From an uncultured Veillonella sp. (lineage in GTDB: Bacteria > Bacillota > Negativicutes > Veillonellales > Veillonellaceae): a stretch of 47,053 bases of DNA. The position numbers and the translations under genes were made by a program. Shown here in pieces: positions 26,008-34,399 of the stretch. The notes beneath the pieces are model-generated. The model had not been told where the DNA came from. It saw only the letters and a list, made by a program, of their open reading frames with translations, and ran no database searches. Position 1 is the stretch's first letter. Every line of letters begins with the position of its first letter. The stretch covers positions 1-47,053 of the forward strand of contig NZ_CALLVP010000083.1 of assembly GCF_938010505.1 (NCBI RefSeq). Reading direction: 5' to 3'.

Positions 26008-28275
26008 TTAAAGATCTAATTTAGCCATCATTTTATTAATTTGTTCTTGCATGGTGTTAATTTTTTCGTCTTGTTGCTTAAGCTTTTCATCTTGGTCGTT
26101 AATGACCTTAATAAGCCCTGCCTTGGAATACTCCGCATAAGGATTACTTTTACCAAATTTCAGACTAACACCTAGATTAAGGAGATCTTCGCCTCCGCCG
26201 AAGCTTCCACCAACAGAGAATAAAGCTTTACTATTAGGGCGATAGAAAACACCAAGCGCCATGGCATTAGCACCACGATAATTGCCATACCCGGCAGCAA
26301 TATTCCATTTATCATATGGATCAAACTCTTGTGGATGTAATGCAGCTAGTGCTGCCGCGCCTGCCCCTACACGCTTAACTCGACTATCCACCTGATTAAT
26401 ATGAGTATCCACTTGATTGAATCGATGCTCCATAGTAGATGCAGATTCTGTGGCAATTCGTTTTAATTGAGCCACATTGACCGCATCTGTATCTTCAGTA
26501 CCGGCTGCAACATTTGTAATTTGACGCGTCAAAACAGTAGCCCCTGTTGAATCCCCTACGGAAAGGGCTGCAGCAGTAGACTTCCAAGTTGGAGAACCTT
26601 CTGTAGAAGTAGCATTTCTAGAAGGATCATAGCCAGCAACCCCTTTATCTCTATAGGCTACCGAATCACTACCCAATGCTACACCACCATTATGTTTAAC
26701 ATCCGTATTATATCCGAGCATAACAGCATTTTCAATATTAACCGTATTGCGTTTCGTAGGAACTATTTCCTTAACAGTATATTTAGTTTCACTACCATCC
26801 CAAGTATTTTTAAGGGTCTTTGTTACTTCTTTTACCTCTGATGCCATAGAGCCTAGTACGACATTATGTTTGCCGCCCTCAAGCTTATGAAAGTCGCCGA
26901 TAACCACATTGTCTTCGCCATTTTTTAGACTATTACCTGTCCCAACTATTGTAGTTCGGCTGATGTTATTACCTTCATTGCCATATCCACTCATGGTATT
27001 ATAAACATTCATGTGCCCTTCTTGGCCTTTTAACGCATTATTAGTACCCGATATTTGGGAACGCATAGTATAATCAACGCTATTACTATTGCCTAAAATA
27101 GATACGGCACCGGCATGATCCGCCATATAGGCCTTCATGTTTTTACGACCAGCCTCTACGGTTCCCTCATGATTTCCATTTATCTTATCCATGCCAGCTA
27201 TTTCAGCGCTTTCAAGATGAAAGTTCCCTAAAGTAGTCCCTAGTCCTGGAAGAGGTATCACAGAAGCCTTAGAATTCGTTACTTCATTACCAGAACCTAC
27301 AATCATGGTTCCGGTTGATCCGGAGGCTCTATTCAAACTACCGGTTATCGTATTACCGATACTGTCGGCTTCATCATTTTCAGTTGAAGTGCTTTCAATA
27401 CTATTAAAACTACCATAGGATGACGAAAATGATCCCGATGAACGACTCATTTCCGTTCCGCCTTCTATAACGGAACCATGACCGGTTAGGGTTTGGAAAA
27501 TACTATTTGCCTTTGAGTGATTACCAATGACTACACTGCCTCCTGAAGAATTGGCTGAGTGATATCCAATGATAGTACTACTTCTACCGACTGTATACTT
27601 TTTATCCCTCGGATCACTTTCTGATTTTTCGGCCTGTTCCGCCGGAGACATACTGCCTATAACAACAGAATCTCTTATGGTATCAAGATTTTGATTATCC
27701 CCGATAACAATACCTGCAGCAGGACCTCCAGCAGACTCTACACTATATTCAGCTTTGTTATTGTTCCCAATAACGGTCAATGAATCCCATTCATTTCGAT
27801 AGGTGTCATTACCACGAAGGAAATTGCCTCGACCAATTGTCAAATCAGACGTATTTGGCTCCCGCCCTGTTTTATGCTTATAATCTGTAACAGTTCCCTT
27901 ATCACGGGCAATTAATGTGTTATTGTCGCCAATAACATGCTGTCTGCGGCTACCTTGAACGGTATTATTAGAGCCCACGATTCGAACATCTTCGCTGCCC
28001 ATGGAGTTGACTGGTTTCCCTTTCTCATTAGGAAAGGTCTTACTGATCGTATTATTATCGCCTACGATAGTAGCATTTTTCCCACTGGTGACCGTATTCT
28101 TTTTACCGGTAATATTGGTATTATCACTAGCTAAATACTCATTGCCATTACCATCAGTAACAGGAGTCTCGCCATAAACAGGGCTACCCCATAAACAACC
28201 GCACGTACTTGTTACTAAAACAGCAGTCAAGAGAGCTTTATATCTGCTTGGCTGTTGAGCCATTTTCTTTTCCAT
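26008..28275 (-). CDS. YadA-type trimeric autotransporter adhesin with a C-terminal coiled-coil tail
   Basis: This 755-residue protein has an extended signal peptide (residues 1 to about 35). The long head of YadA/Hep_Hag-like repeats (about 40-560) is recognisable by repeating NTI..GDNN, VVIG and NVVLGS units. The neck RQITNVAAGTEDTDAVNVAQL lies at about 584, followed by a short coiled-coil stalk (HRFNQVDTHINQVDSRV). The membrane anchor (about 635-708) has AMALGVFYRPN and LLNLGVSLKFG. Three copies form one outer-membrane barrel and display the head for adhesion. Unusually about 47 residues follow the barrel, including a heptad-like DQDEKLKQQDEKINTM segment. A GGGGTG site precedes the start. 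Confidence 0.88.
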   Translation of the reverse strand: MEKKMAQQPSRYKALLTAVLVTSTCGCLWGSPVYGETPVTDGNGNEYLASDNTNITGKKNTVTSGKNATIVGDNNTISKTFPNEKGKPVNSMGSEDVRIVGSNNTVQGSRRQHVIGDNNTLIARDKGTVTDYKHKTGREPNTSDLTIGRGNFLRGNDTYRNEWDSLTVIGNNNKAEYSVESAGGPAAGIVIGDNQNLDTIRDSVVIGSMSPAEQAEKSESDPRDKKYTVGRSSTIIGYHSANSSGGSVVIGNHSKANSIFQTLTGHGSVIEGGTEMSRSSGSFSSSYGSFNSIESTSTENDEADSIGNTITGSLNRASGSTGTMIVGSGNEVTNSKASVIPLPGLGTTLGNFHLESAEIAGMDKINGNHEGTVEAGRKNMKAYMADHAGAVSILGNSNSVDYTMRSQISGTNNALKGQEGHMNVYNTMSGYGNEGNNISRTTIVGTGNSLKNGEDNVVIGDFHKLEGGKHNVVLGSMASEVKEVTKTLKNTWDGSETKYTVKEIVPTKRNTVNIENAVMLGYNTDVKHNGGVALGSDSVAYRDKGVAGYDPSRNATSTEGSPTWKSTAAALSVGDSTGATVLTRQITNVAAGTEDTDAVNVAQLKRIATESASTMEHRFNQVDTHINQVDSRVKRVGAGAAALAALHPQEFDPYDKWNIAAGYGNYRGANAMALGVFYRPNSKALFSVGGSFGGGEDLLNLGVSLKFGKSNPYAEYSKAGLIKVINDQDEKLKQQDEKINTMQEQINKMMAKLDL

Positions 28276-28342
28276 GTTCTACACCCCTTTTACATAACAA
28301 CACAAAAAAATACATCACATAATAACAAACGTTTCTAAGTAA

Positions 28343-28372
28343 AGGGTACGCCTATTACATAGGGCTTGTCAA
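28343..28372 (-). promoter_or_regulatory. Possible adhesin promoter
   Basis: On the minus strand a perfect TTGACA (28367-28372) is followed after 18 bases by TACCCT (28343-28348). The -10 is poor, so confidence is low. The leader to the adhesin ATG would be about 60 bases. Confidence 0.3.
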
Positions 28373-28892
28373 AATGTTAAAAATTATGCGATAAGCCTTT
28401 TGATTTTCTCAGCGTACATCATATATCAATACACTATTTATCACTAAAACTAATAAATGATTATGTGAATATAATTTTATAATTGAACTCAACTAGGAAG
28501 TACCTAAATCCTATGCTCCAAATACATCGACAAGCGTTAAATGATATCCTAGATAGCATTGTCCTCCTTAATCTATAACAAATTCATATACATTAGATAC
28601 AAAATCTAATAAAAGCGTAGAAATATATAAGATTAAAATATTATTTCTCATTATTTCTACGCTTTTTATATGCTTTTAACGTATTTCTTTATATGCGTTT
28701 TAGGCATACATCTATGACTCGCTCTATTGCCTTAAAAAATGTGATATATATTACATTTATGAGGCAGTACTTTCCACAATGGTTAGCTGTCAATTCAGTA
28801 CACACAGTACTTAATATGAGATGACAATATTTGTAATCATGTGAAGATTTGGCTGTGTAGTTGTAGTTAGTTGACGGAAAAATGAGGAACAA
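28373..28892. other. Intergenic region without a convincing gene
   Basis: AT-rich spacer between the adhesin and the broken satP gene. It holds a strong hairpin (listed separately) and two very short frames. One is a 32-codon minus-strand ORF starting at 28560 behind a good GGAGG; the other is a 21-codon plus-strand ORF starting at 28513 that overlaps it. Neither resembles a known protein, and they may be remnants of a lost gene. Confidence 0.35.
28609..28667. terminator. Long AT-rich hairpin, possible bidirectional terminator
   Basis: AATAAAAGCGTAGAAATA pairs with TATTTCTACGCTTTTT around a loop of about 25 bases. It lies in the spacer upstream of the satP pseudogene; no gene clearly ends here, so it may be left from a lost gene. 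Confidence 0.4.
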
Positions 28893-29504
28893 ATGGAAAA
28901 CGAAGTAAGAAAAGTTGAAATGAGCGAAAATGTAGCGGAGCCTACTGGTCTTGGTCTACTTGGTCTCGCTGTAGTATGTTTTGTGGTATCCACGTCCCGC
29001 GTAGGCTGGTCTGGTCCAACAACATCCGTTATTATACCTTGGGCAGTGTTATTAGGTTCATTAGCCCAATTAATCGCAAGTTATTTTGATTTCAAGAAGA
29101 ACAATCCATTCGGCTCCGTTGTATTCGGTGCGTACGGTTTATTCTGGTCTGCTATGGCTGGTGTTTGGTTGATTCAAATGGGTGCCTTCGGTCCTGAAAT
29201 TCAAAAAGGTTTCGATGTAACGCAATTAGCATTCGCTTTTGTGGGCTTCTTGATCTTCTCTATTTTCGGTACCATCGTGTCTTTGAAAACAAACAAAGTT
29301 GTATTGGCTATTATGGTTCTTATTTGATTCCTATTCTTTGGTCTTTCAACAGATCTATTCTTGGGTGGTCGCACAGGCTTCTTTGCTCTTGCAGCATGGT
29401 CTGAATTATTCATCTCCCTCTTGGGCTTCTACGGTTCCGGTGCGGTACTTGTAAACAAAGTATTCGGTAAAACTGTATTTCCTTTGGGTAAAAACATCTT
29501 GTAA
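28893..29504 (+). pseudogene. Acetate/succinate transporter (GPR1/FUN34/YaaH family) broken by one TGA
   Basis: The frame from 28893 to 29504 encodes 203 codons with a single in-frame TGA at 29325-29327 (codon 145). Before it the protein has the family start AEPTGLGLLGLAVVCF and the helices NPFGSVVFGAYGLFWSAMAG. After it the frame continues with FLFFGLSTDLFLGGRTGFFALAAWSELFISLLGFYG (given here as two stretches: FLFFGLSTD and FFALAAWSELF), the rest of the transporter. Members (SatP/YaaH) carry acetate or succinate through six helices. The stop removes the last two helices. A sequencing error or a recent nonsense mutation would look the same. The ribosome site is weak (GAGGAAC). Confidence 0.8.
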
Positions 29505-29537
29505 TAGTTGCAAAACTATATAATACAAACACAATAA

Positions 29538-29580
29538 AAGAGGTTTCCAATGGTCACTAGTTGACTATTGGGAACCTCTT
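29538..29580. repeat. AAGAGGTT...AACCTCTT hairpin repeat, copy 1
   Basis: AAGAGGTTTCCAATGGTCA pairs with TGACTATTGGGAACCTCTT. It lies 34 bases after the satP pseudogene and can act as its terminator. Two closely related hairpins occur at 30345-30388 and 34480-34522 inside the duplicated toxin-antitoxin-like segments, so it also belongs to a small repeat family. Confidence 0.65.
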
Positions 29581-29674
29581 TACTATTTGCTTTTACTATA
29601 CCTATTTAGCTAAATATTGTAGGCCCACTGAATATAATAGGCTGAACAAATATTGGGATCTGAAGGATTATAGC

Positions 29675-30271
29675 TTATTTATGACTGAACTGCGCATCCA
29701 TAATCATTTGGCGCAACTGTTCAATACGAATACCTTTAGGTAACTTATGTCGATAAAACTGTAAATTATAGTAGTATCTAGTATCTTCATAATCTGTAAC
29801 TAATACCATATCCGTTCGATACTCTAATGGCCACCCATACATAAATTCCATAAATAAACTACGCACGCCATCATTGTTGACCTCTATTACATCATACCTA
29901 ACAGGTAATACCATCTTAACTGTAGGTTCTGGAATCGTTCTATCTTTAATAATTTTCTTAACCTCTTTATCTAAGGATGTACTGCCATTATCAACGGACC
30001 TAGCCTTTACATGCATTAATACCCCATCAGAGGTTCTAAACACCCTACCATCAATGTCCTTTGTTTCGCCCTGCGTTTCAACAGCATCCTTTAATACTCG
30101 AAATTGATAAGGGCCATAAAACTTTGTTTCTGTGAAAGATTCTAGCGCCTCATTAAATTGACCATTATGTACATTCTCAACACGCAAAAGAGGCTTTATA
30201 TCCATAGCTTCTGAAGACATCGGTACAGCTAAACATAGACCGAGACTTAGTAATGTAATACAATGTTTCAT
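29675..30271 (-). CDS. Exported protein of unknown function
   Basis: The start at 30271 is chosen because a G-rich ribosome site (GGGGGG) precedes it and a signal peptide begins there (MKHCITLLSLGLCLAVPMSS, cleavage after SEA). The mature part has about 175 residues and no recognised domain. The C-terminus (IRIEQLRQMIMDAQFS) resembles that of the larger exported protein at 33182 (TKAQLRKLITDATLS). Both genes also share upstream DNA, so they may be related copies. Strand-rich, probably periplasmic. Confidence 0.6.
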   Translation of the reverse strand: MKHCITLLSLGLCLAVPMSSEAMDIKPLLRVENVHNGQFNEALESFTETKFYGPYQFRVLKDAVETQGETKDIDGRVFRTSDGVLMHVKARSVDNGSTSLDKEVKKIIKDRTIPEPTVKMVLPVRYDVIEVNNDGVRSLFMEFMYGWPLEYRTDMVLVTDYEDTRYYYNLQFYRHKLPKGIRIEQLRQMIMDAQFSHK

Positions 30272-30491
30272 AAATACGTCCCCCCTATTGAACAGTAGTA
30301 TTAACTGTATTTTAACATATTTTATGAAAACGATTACAAAACGAAAGAGGTTCCTATTGGTCACCTAAGTGACTATTAGGAACCTCTTATCTATTTACTT
30401 TAATTATCAACACCGCTATATTGAACTTGAGGCCTCTAAATGGGTCCAGCCTTTGCTAATCCTCTAGAGATTGGTGGTGTGTGGCCGCATG

Positions 30492-30582
30492 AAAAAAGGC
30501 CCGACTGTGAAGTCAGACCGTTTCTTCAAATACATTTTCGAGAAGCGAGAGCTGGCGTCCAAACCATTTATGCCGCATTTTG
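30492..30582 (-). ncRNA. Antitoxin-like small RNA, copy A (orphan)
   Basis: On the minus strand an extended -10 (TGATATAAT, hexamer 30589-30594) predicts a start near 30582. The RNA of about 90 bases ends in a strong hairpin (30498-30519, GGTCTGACT/AGTCGGGCC) and a run of six T's. A central block, GGACGCCAGCTCTCGCTTC, is nearly identical in copies B and C. The convergent layout matches type I antitoxin genes such as RatA, but the toxin ORF is absent here. No transcript data were available. Confidence 0.55.
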
Positions 30583-30601
30583 ATATAAATTATATCATAT
30601 A

Positions 30602-30641
30602 AAAACAGAGAAAGGAATCATATGATTCCTTTCTCTGTTTT
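30602..30641. terminator. Perfect 40-bp palindrome beside antitoxin-like copy A
   Basis: A perfect inverted repeat (arms AAAACAGAGAAAGGAATCAT and complement) flanks the minus-strand RNA promoter. It ends in T's on both strands and may insulate the small RNA gene. A similar hairpin flanks copy B; copy C has only the first arm. Confidence 0.6.
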
Positions 30642-30719
30642 CATTTATAAACCTTCACGGTACATATGATAGTGACTTAGATCACCGACAAAATATATTA
30701 TCAATTGCTATATTTATGA

Positions 30720-30725
30720 TATATT
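30720..30725 (+). promoter_or_regulatory. Extended -10 promoter of the MFS gene leader
   Basis: TGATATATT (hexamer 30720-30725) would start transcription near 30732, exactly where the structured leader begins. The -35 is weak. Confidence 0.4.
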
Positions 30726-30731
30726 CCTACT

Positions 30732-30828
30732 GGGCTGACGGATGCGTAGAATTGACTACATGCACAGTAGCACACACATCGTGTGATAGCCGACCGTCTG
30801 GGCAAGCTTTTGTTCAGATGGTCTTTTT
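30732..30828 (+). promoter_or_regulatory. ZTP-like (pfl motif) riboswitch with terminator
   Basis: The leader contains CCGTCTGGGCAAGC at 30794-30807, close to the conserved CCGCCUGGGC end of ZTP riboswitches. The outer stem pairs GGGCT (30732) with AGCC (30788). Inside are CTAC/GTAG and CACAC/GTGTG hairpins. GACGG (30737-30741) can pair with CCGTC (30794-30798), as in the ZTP pseudoknot. The same CCGTCTG is needed for a terminator stem with CAGATGG (30792-30823) followed by T's. Pairing with GACGG would thus favour read-through into the MFS gene 70 bases on. The 5' conserved part is less typical, so the class assignment is tentative. Confidence 0.5.
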
Positions 30829-30899
30829 TATTGACTTCTCGTAACAAAGGCTTCTTTATCTATATTTGAGTATCTCATTTATACGAAAGGAGTTTTCTT

Positions 30900-32111
30900 A
30901 TGAGAAATCGTTGGTTTATTGCATTAGCAGCCATTGGTCTACACATATCCATTGGTAGCGTATACGCATGGAGCGTACTTACACGTCCAATCATGGCAGA
31001 TATGGGTTTTACCTTATCGCAAACAACATGGACATTCTCTTTAGCCATTTTAATGCTCGGACTATCTGCAGGTTTTCTTGGATCTTTTGCAGAAAAAATA
31101 GGACCTAAAAAAAGTGGCCTTCTCGCTATGTTATTCTGGGTAACCGGATTATTCGGTACGGCCTATGCACTTAGCATACATAATCTTACCTTACTCTACC
31201 TCTTTTACGGCATCATTGGTGGTATTGGACTAGGCATTGGTTATATAACACCAGTGTCTACGCTCGTAAAGTACTTTCCAAATCGCCCAGGATTTGCTAC
31301 CGGCTTAGCCATTATGGGTTTTGGATTTGCTTCACTCATTGCGGGGCCTCTTATGCAATACCTCGTAGCTCAGGTTGGATTGGTAGATAATTTCATTATC
31401 CTCGGTATAATCTATCTCGTAGTTATGGGCGCCTCTTCTCTCTATTTGAAAGCACCTCAACAAAAACACCTAACTCGAACTACTAAAGATAAATCCACCA
31501 TGTACGTTCATAACCATGGCATGCTAGCCAATGATGCCATGAAAACTTGGCAATTCAGTGCCCTTTGGTGGATCTTCTTTGTTAATATTACCTGTGGTAT
31601 AGGCCTATTATCCTTAGCGTCCCCTATGGCACAAGAAACCATTGGTATGACACCTGCAGCAGCTGCATCGCTAGTTGGTATCATCGGTATCTTCAATGGC
31701 GGGGGGCGTATCGCATGGTCTACTATTTCCGATTACCTTGGACGAGCACAAACTTACATACTATTCTTTATTATAGAAATCGTCACATTCCATTTACTCG
31801 CCCAAACAAATAGCGCACTAACATTTCAAGTTTTAATCCTTCTCATTATCACATGCTATGGCGGTGGATTTTCCTGTATGCCAGCATATCTTGCGGATCT
31901 CTACGGTATACGACAACTTTCTACCATTCATGGTCGTATTCTAACTGCTTGGGGATTGGCTGGCATCGTGGGCCCTATGCTCGTATCATACTTTCACGAA
32001 GCAGGATATGGCTATACTACTGCTTTAGAATGCTTTGCCGTTCTGTTTGTAATAAATACAATTATTGCTATAGCCCTAAAATTATACGGCAAACGAGAAT
32101 TACACAACTAA
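30900..32111 (+). CDS. MFS transporter, oxalate/formate antiporter (OFA) type
   Basis: This 403-residue protein has 12 membrane helices. It begins WFIALAAIGLHISIGSVYAWSVL, in two pieces the OFA family hallmark (AAIGLHISIG, SVYAWSVLTRP). It also has FYGIIGGIGLGIGYITPVST, FPNRPGFATGLAIMGFGFAS and NGGGRIAWSTISDYLGR. OFA-family proteins exchange or import small carboxylates, formate among them in some cases. A clear AAGGAG site precedes the start. The upstream leader has a terminator and a ZTP-like aptamer, which would link expression to one-carbon/folate status. Substrate unproven. Confidence 0.85.
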   Translation: MRNRWFIALAAIGLHISIGSVYAWSVLTRPIMADMGFTLSQTTWTFSLAILMLGLSAGFLGSFAEKIGPKKSGLLAMLFWVTGLFGTAYALSIHNLTLLYLFYGIIGGIGLGIGYITPVSTLVKYFPNRPGFATGLAIMGFGFASLIAGPLMQYLVAQVGLVDNFIILGIIYLVVMGASSLYLKAPQQKHLTRTTKDKSTMYVHNHGMLANDAMKTWQFSALWWIFFVNITCGIGLLSLASPMAQETIGMTPAAAASLVGIIGIFNGGGRIAWSTISDYLGRAQTYILFFIIEIVTFHLLAQTNSALTFQVLILLIITCYGGGFSCMPAYLADLYGIRQLSTIHGRILTAWGLAGIVGPMLVSYFHEAGYGYTTALECFAVLFVINTIIAIALKLYGKRELHN

Positions 32112-32129
32112 TAACTCCATTTAAACATG

Positions 32130-32220
32130 AAGAAACGGCCTGACATGATGTCAGACCGTTACTTCAAATACATTTTCGAGAAGCGAGAGCTGGCGTCCAA
32201 ACCATTTATGACTCACTTTG
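32130..32220 (-). ncRNA. Antitoxin-like small RNA, copy B (orphan)
   Basis: This copy has the same plan as copy A: extended -10 TGATATAAT on the minus strand (hexamer 32227-32232), start near 32220, the conserved GGACGCCAGCTCTCGCTTC block, and a terminator hairpin (32135-32159, ACGGTCTGACAT/ATGTCAGGCCGT) with a T-rich tail. It directly follows the stop of the MFS gene, so on the plus strand the hairpin can also end that transcript. No toxin ORF is present next to it. Confidence 0.5.
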
Positions 32221-32240
32221 ATATAAATTATATCATATCT

Positions 32241-32279
32241 AAACAGGGAAAGAAATCGAAAGATTTCTTTCCCTGTTTT
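32241..32279. terminator. Perfect hairpin beside antitoxin-like copy B
   Basis: AAACAGGGAAAGAAATC pairs with GATTTCTTTCCCTGTTT around GAAA, followed by T's. It separates the small RNA promoter from the convergent gene at 32317 and probably terminates that minus-strand gene. Confidence 0.7.
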
Positions 32280-32316
32280 AAAGCATAATAAACCAATGCA
32301 AGAAATAATATGCAAA

Positions 32317-33087
32317 CTAATCTCCAGTATCGTCAATATAAATATGTATAAAATTTGCTGGTCCCGCTAAACTACGGCCGATTTCAATCATCATAGGTCC
32401 ATACATTATAAAGGATTTATTATTCTTATCACGAATTATATGTGGCATAGTATAGAAAAATAAATTCATTATCTTATTAAAGTCATTTATAATTTTTTCC
32501 TTACCTAACAACAAGATAGGTTCTTGATTTTTTCTTTGAAAATGTACACAGCACTCATCAGCAAGTGAATCATAAAAAGAATACTCATCTACATATCCAG
32601 TTTCTAACCAAATACTAATGGCCGTAAGCCAATCCAAAAAATCAACAGGCGTCTTATAAAAAATGTAATCTATAGGAGGGGAATTATGTTCAGCACGATG
32701 TTTATCAAGTCTAAAACTCGGAATTTCATCACTAACAATAATTTTGTTAATAAAATTATTTGAATCTAACTCAATAAACATACCTATAGCATAATTGTCT
32801 ATTTCATTGTATGCAATAGCGAGCCCTCTTTGACCTTCATAAAAAAACTCTTTTGCTTTGGTTTTCCCCCCAAGTGTCATCATATGTGCATACACGGCTA
32901 CATTTTCATCTCTGGTCCTTTTTGCCATTGAATTTAGAAAATCATATACTTCTACCTTTCCATTTTTTAATATATTCCTCTCAACATTAATATACTGACA
33001 ATTGTCTGCTAACAAATTATTAATCCCCTTAAAATCAGCATATTCTAGTGCAGATTTAAATATTAATAACGCATGATTTACATTCAT
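32317..33087 (-). CDS. Paralogue of the 25081 gene, unknown function
   Basis: This 256-residue protein is colinear with the product of 25081-25926: HALLIFKSALEYADFKGIN, LADNCQYIN, FYEGQRGLAIAYNEIDNY, WLTAISIWLETGYVDE and PHIIRDKNNKSFIMYGPM all have counterparts. It lacks the acidic tail. The shape suggests two NTF2-like units, by inference. It lies 94 bases after the exported-protein gene at 33182 on the same strand and may be co-transcribed with it. Function unknown. Confidence 0.6.
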   Translation of the reverse strand: MNVNHALLIFKSALEYADFKGINNLLADNCQYINVERNILKNGKVEVYDFLNSMAKRTRDENVAVYAHMMTLGGKTKAKEFFYEGQRGLAIAYNEIDNYAIGMFIELDSNNFINKIIVSDEIPSFRLDKHRAEHNSPPIDYIFYKTPVDFLDWLTAISIWLETGYVDEYSFYDSLADECCVHFQRKNQEPILLLGKEKIINDFNKIMNLFFYTMPHIIRDKNNKSFIMYGPMMIEIGRSLAGPANFIHIYIDDTGD

Positions 33088-33181
33088 CTAGGACACCGCT
33101 TTCACTAAAAGAAAAACTAATTATTAGCCCCTTAATTATTGAATTGATTACTTATTGCAATTCAAGAGATAAAAATAAAAA

Positions 33182-34399
33182 TTAGATAAACCAACCATCC
33201 TCTTGATACATATTACCAGTATCAGATAATGTTGCATCTGTAATTAATTTTCGTAACTGTGCCTTAGTATATGCACCATTATCTAAGGGATATTGAATTG
33301 AATTTTGGTACTTAAAACTTTCATCATAAGTAATAAACATCAATATACCTTGTCGATTATCTAATTCAAGATCTAGTAATAAACCTGGCACACCATCATT
33401 CCAAACAAAGGAATGGCTACCTTTGGTAATCTTTGGAGATCCAGGAAATCCAAAGAACTCTGCAGTCTTATTATCAATTTTATGTAACAGATGAATTTCG
33501 TCAAATGAACTAAATATACCCTTTTCCAATTTACTTGCAGGCTCAATCAAAATTTGTTGACTTAAATCTTTATCAACTGTAAAAGTTACACCATTTAGCT
33601 TAACATTAGGGTTATTTTCTTTAACGGCTGTTTTAGGGACTCTAAAATAATAGTTCTTATAATTTTCTACTCGGCTATAGTTATCTAAATCTTGAAGAGA
33701 ATGGATTGAAGGCAATATATAATTTGCCATTATTCTATTAATATCACTTGATGTGACACTCTCCGTTGCACGAGGATACAGAATAACATTATATGCTTGC
33801 TTAGGGTGCTTGCTCAACTCAAAATTTAAAGCAATAATGTCCATATCTACAGCGCCACTAAGAGTTGTCTTTCTCCAATAACTTTTACTAAGACCATCAT
33901 ATTTAAAAACCACATCTGTTTTATCAGGAAAACCTGACATTTTACGTTCAATAATACCTGCAGCAATCAAAGGAGACTGAAATAAATAACTAGCCGTTGC
34001 ATCTGGAAAATCACTTAATGCCTCTTTTTGTACTGCACTAAATGGGAATGTGACTGATAAGCAGCCCTCTTTATTATGTAGATTCACTACTGTATTACCA
34101 TCAAACTTACGGCGCTCAATAGTATAGAACTCATTTTTTAAGGCTTCGACTGCATCGTCATCTACTACTACACCAAACTCTTGATTAAAGCGCGCTTTAG
34201 AATAAGCGAAAAATGAATCTGCCTCCTTTTTAAATTTCTCATCATAAGCAGATTCAATTTTATCAGTCGTATATACCGCCTGTACATATGCATCACGCGA
34301 AATACTTGGATCTGCACCAGGAAGATTTACATTAATTGCATAACTAGTAACACTTACAGAACTCAAGATAATTGCACTTAATAATAATTGTTTTAACAT
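33182..34399 (-). CDS. Exported protein of unknown function, larger relative of 29675
   Basis: This 405-residue protein has a signal peptide (MLKQLLLSAIILSSVSVTSYA) and a predicted beta-rich periplasmic body with no recognised domain. Near residues 125-345 it appears to hold two similar units, with LSKSYWRKTTL and ILYPRATESV in the first. Its C-terminal LRKLITDATLSDTG resembles the end of the 29675 product. The DNA just upstream of both genes is also shared (AACTGTATTTTAACATA and the toxin-antitoxin-like segment), which supports a segmental duplication. Confidence 0.6.
   Translation of the reverse strand: MLKQLLLSAIILSSVSVTSYAINVNLPGADPSISRDAYVQAVYTTDKIESAYDEKFKKEADSFFAYSKARFNQEFGVVVDDDAVEALKNEFYTIERRKFDGNTVVNLHNKEGCLSVTFPFSAVQKEALSDFPDATASYLFQSPLIAAGIIERKMSGFPDKTDVVFKYDGLSKSYWRKTTLSGAVDMDIIALNFELSKHPKQAYNVILYPRATESVTSSDINRIMANYILPSIHSLQDLDNYSRVENYKNYYFRVPKTAVKENNPNVKLNGVTFTVDKDLSQQILIEPASKLEKGIFSSFDEIHLLHKIDNKTAEFFGFPGSPKITKGSHSFVWNDGVPGLLLDLELDNRQGILMFITYDESFKYQNSIQYPLDNGAYTKAQLRKLITDATLSDTGNMYQEDGWFI

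Larger units (their letters stand above)
30319..30641. repeat. Duplicated segment A, toxin-antitoxin-like locus without toxin ORF
   Basis: This segment matches 34440-34870 in order: a shared TATTTTAACATA tract upstream of an exported-protein gene, an AAGAGGTTCC hairpin (30345-30388), a promoter (TTTACT at 30394-30399, TATATT at 30417-30422, 17-base spacer), a leader containing GGTCCAGCCTTTGCTAAT, and then a minus-strand antitoxin-like RNA gene with its terminator. In copy C a 25-codon toxin ORF lies between leader and terminator. Here about 110 bases including the ORF are missing, leaving ATTGGTGGTGTG joined directly to the terminator region. Confidence 0.7.

Noticed and set aside
29325..29327. 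In-frame TGA read as selenocysteine in the transporter
   Set aside because: GPR1/FUN34/YaaH transporters are not known selenoproteins and no convincing SECIS-type hairpin was noticed just downstream; a nonsense change is simpler.
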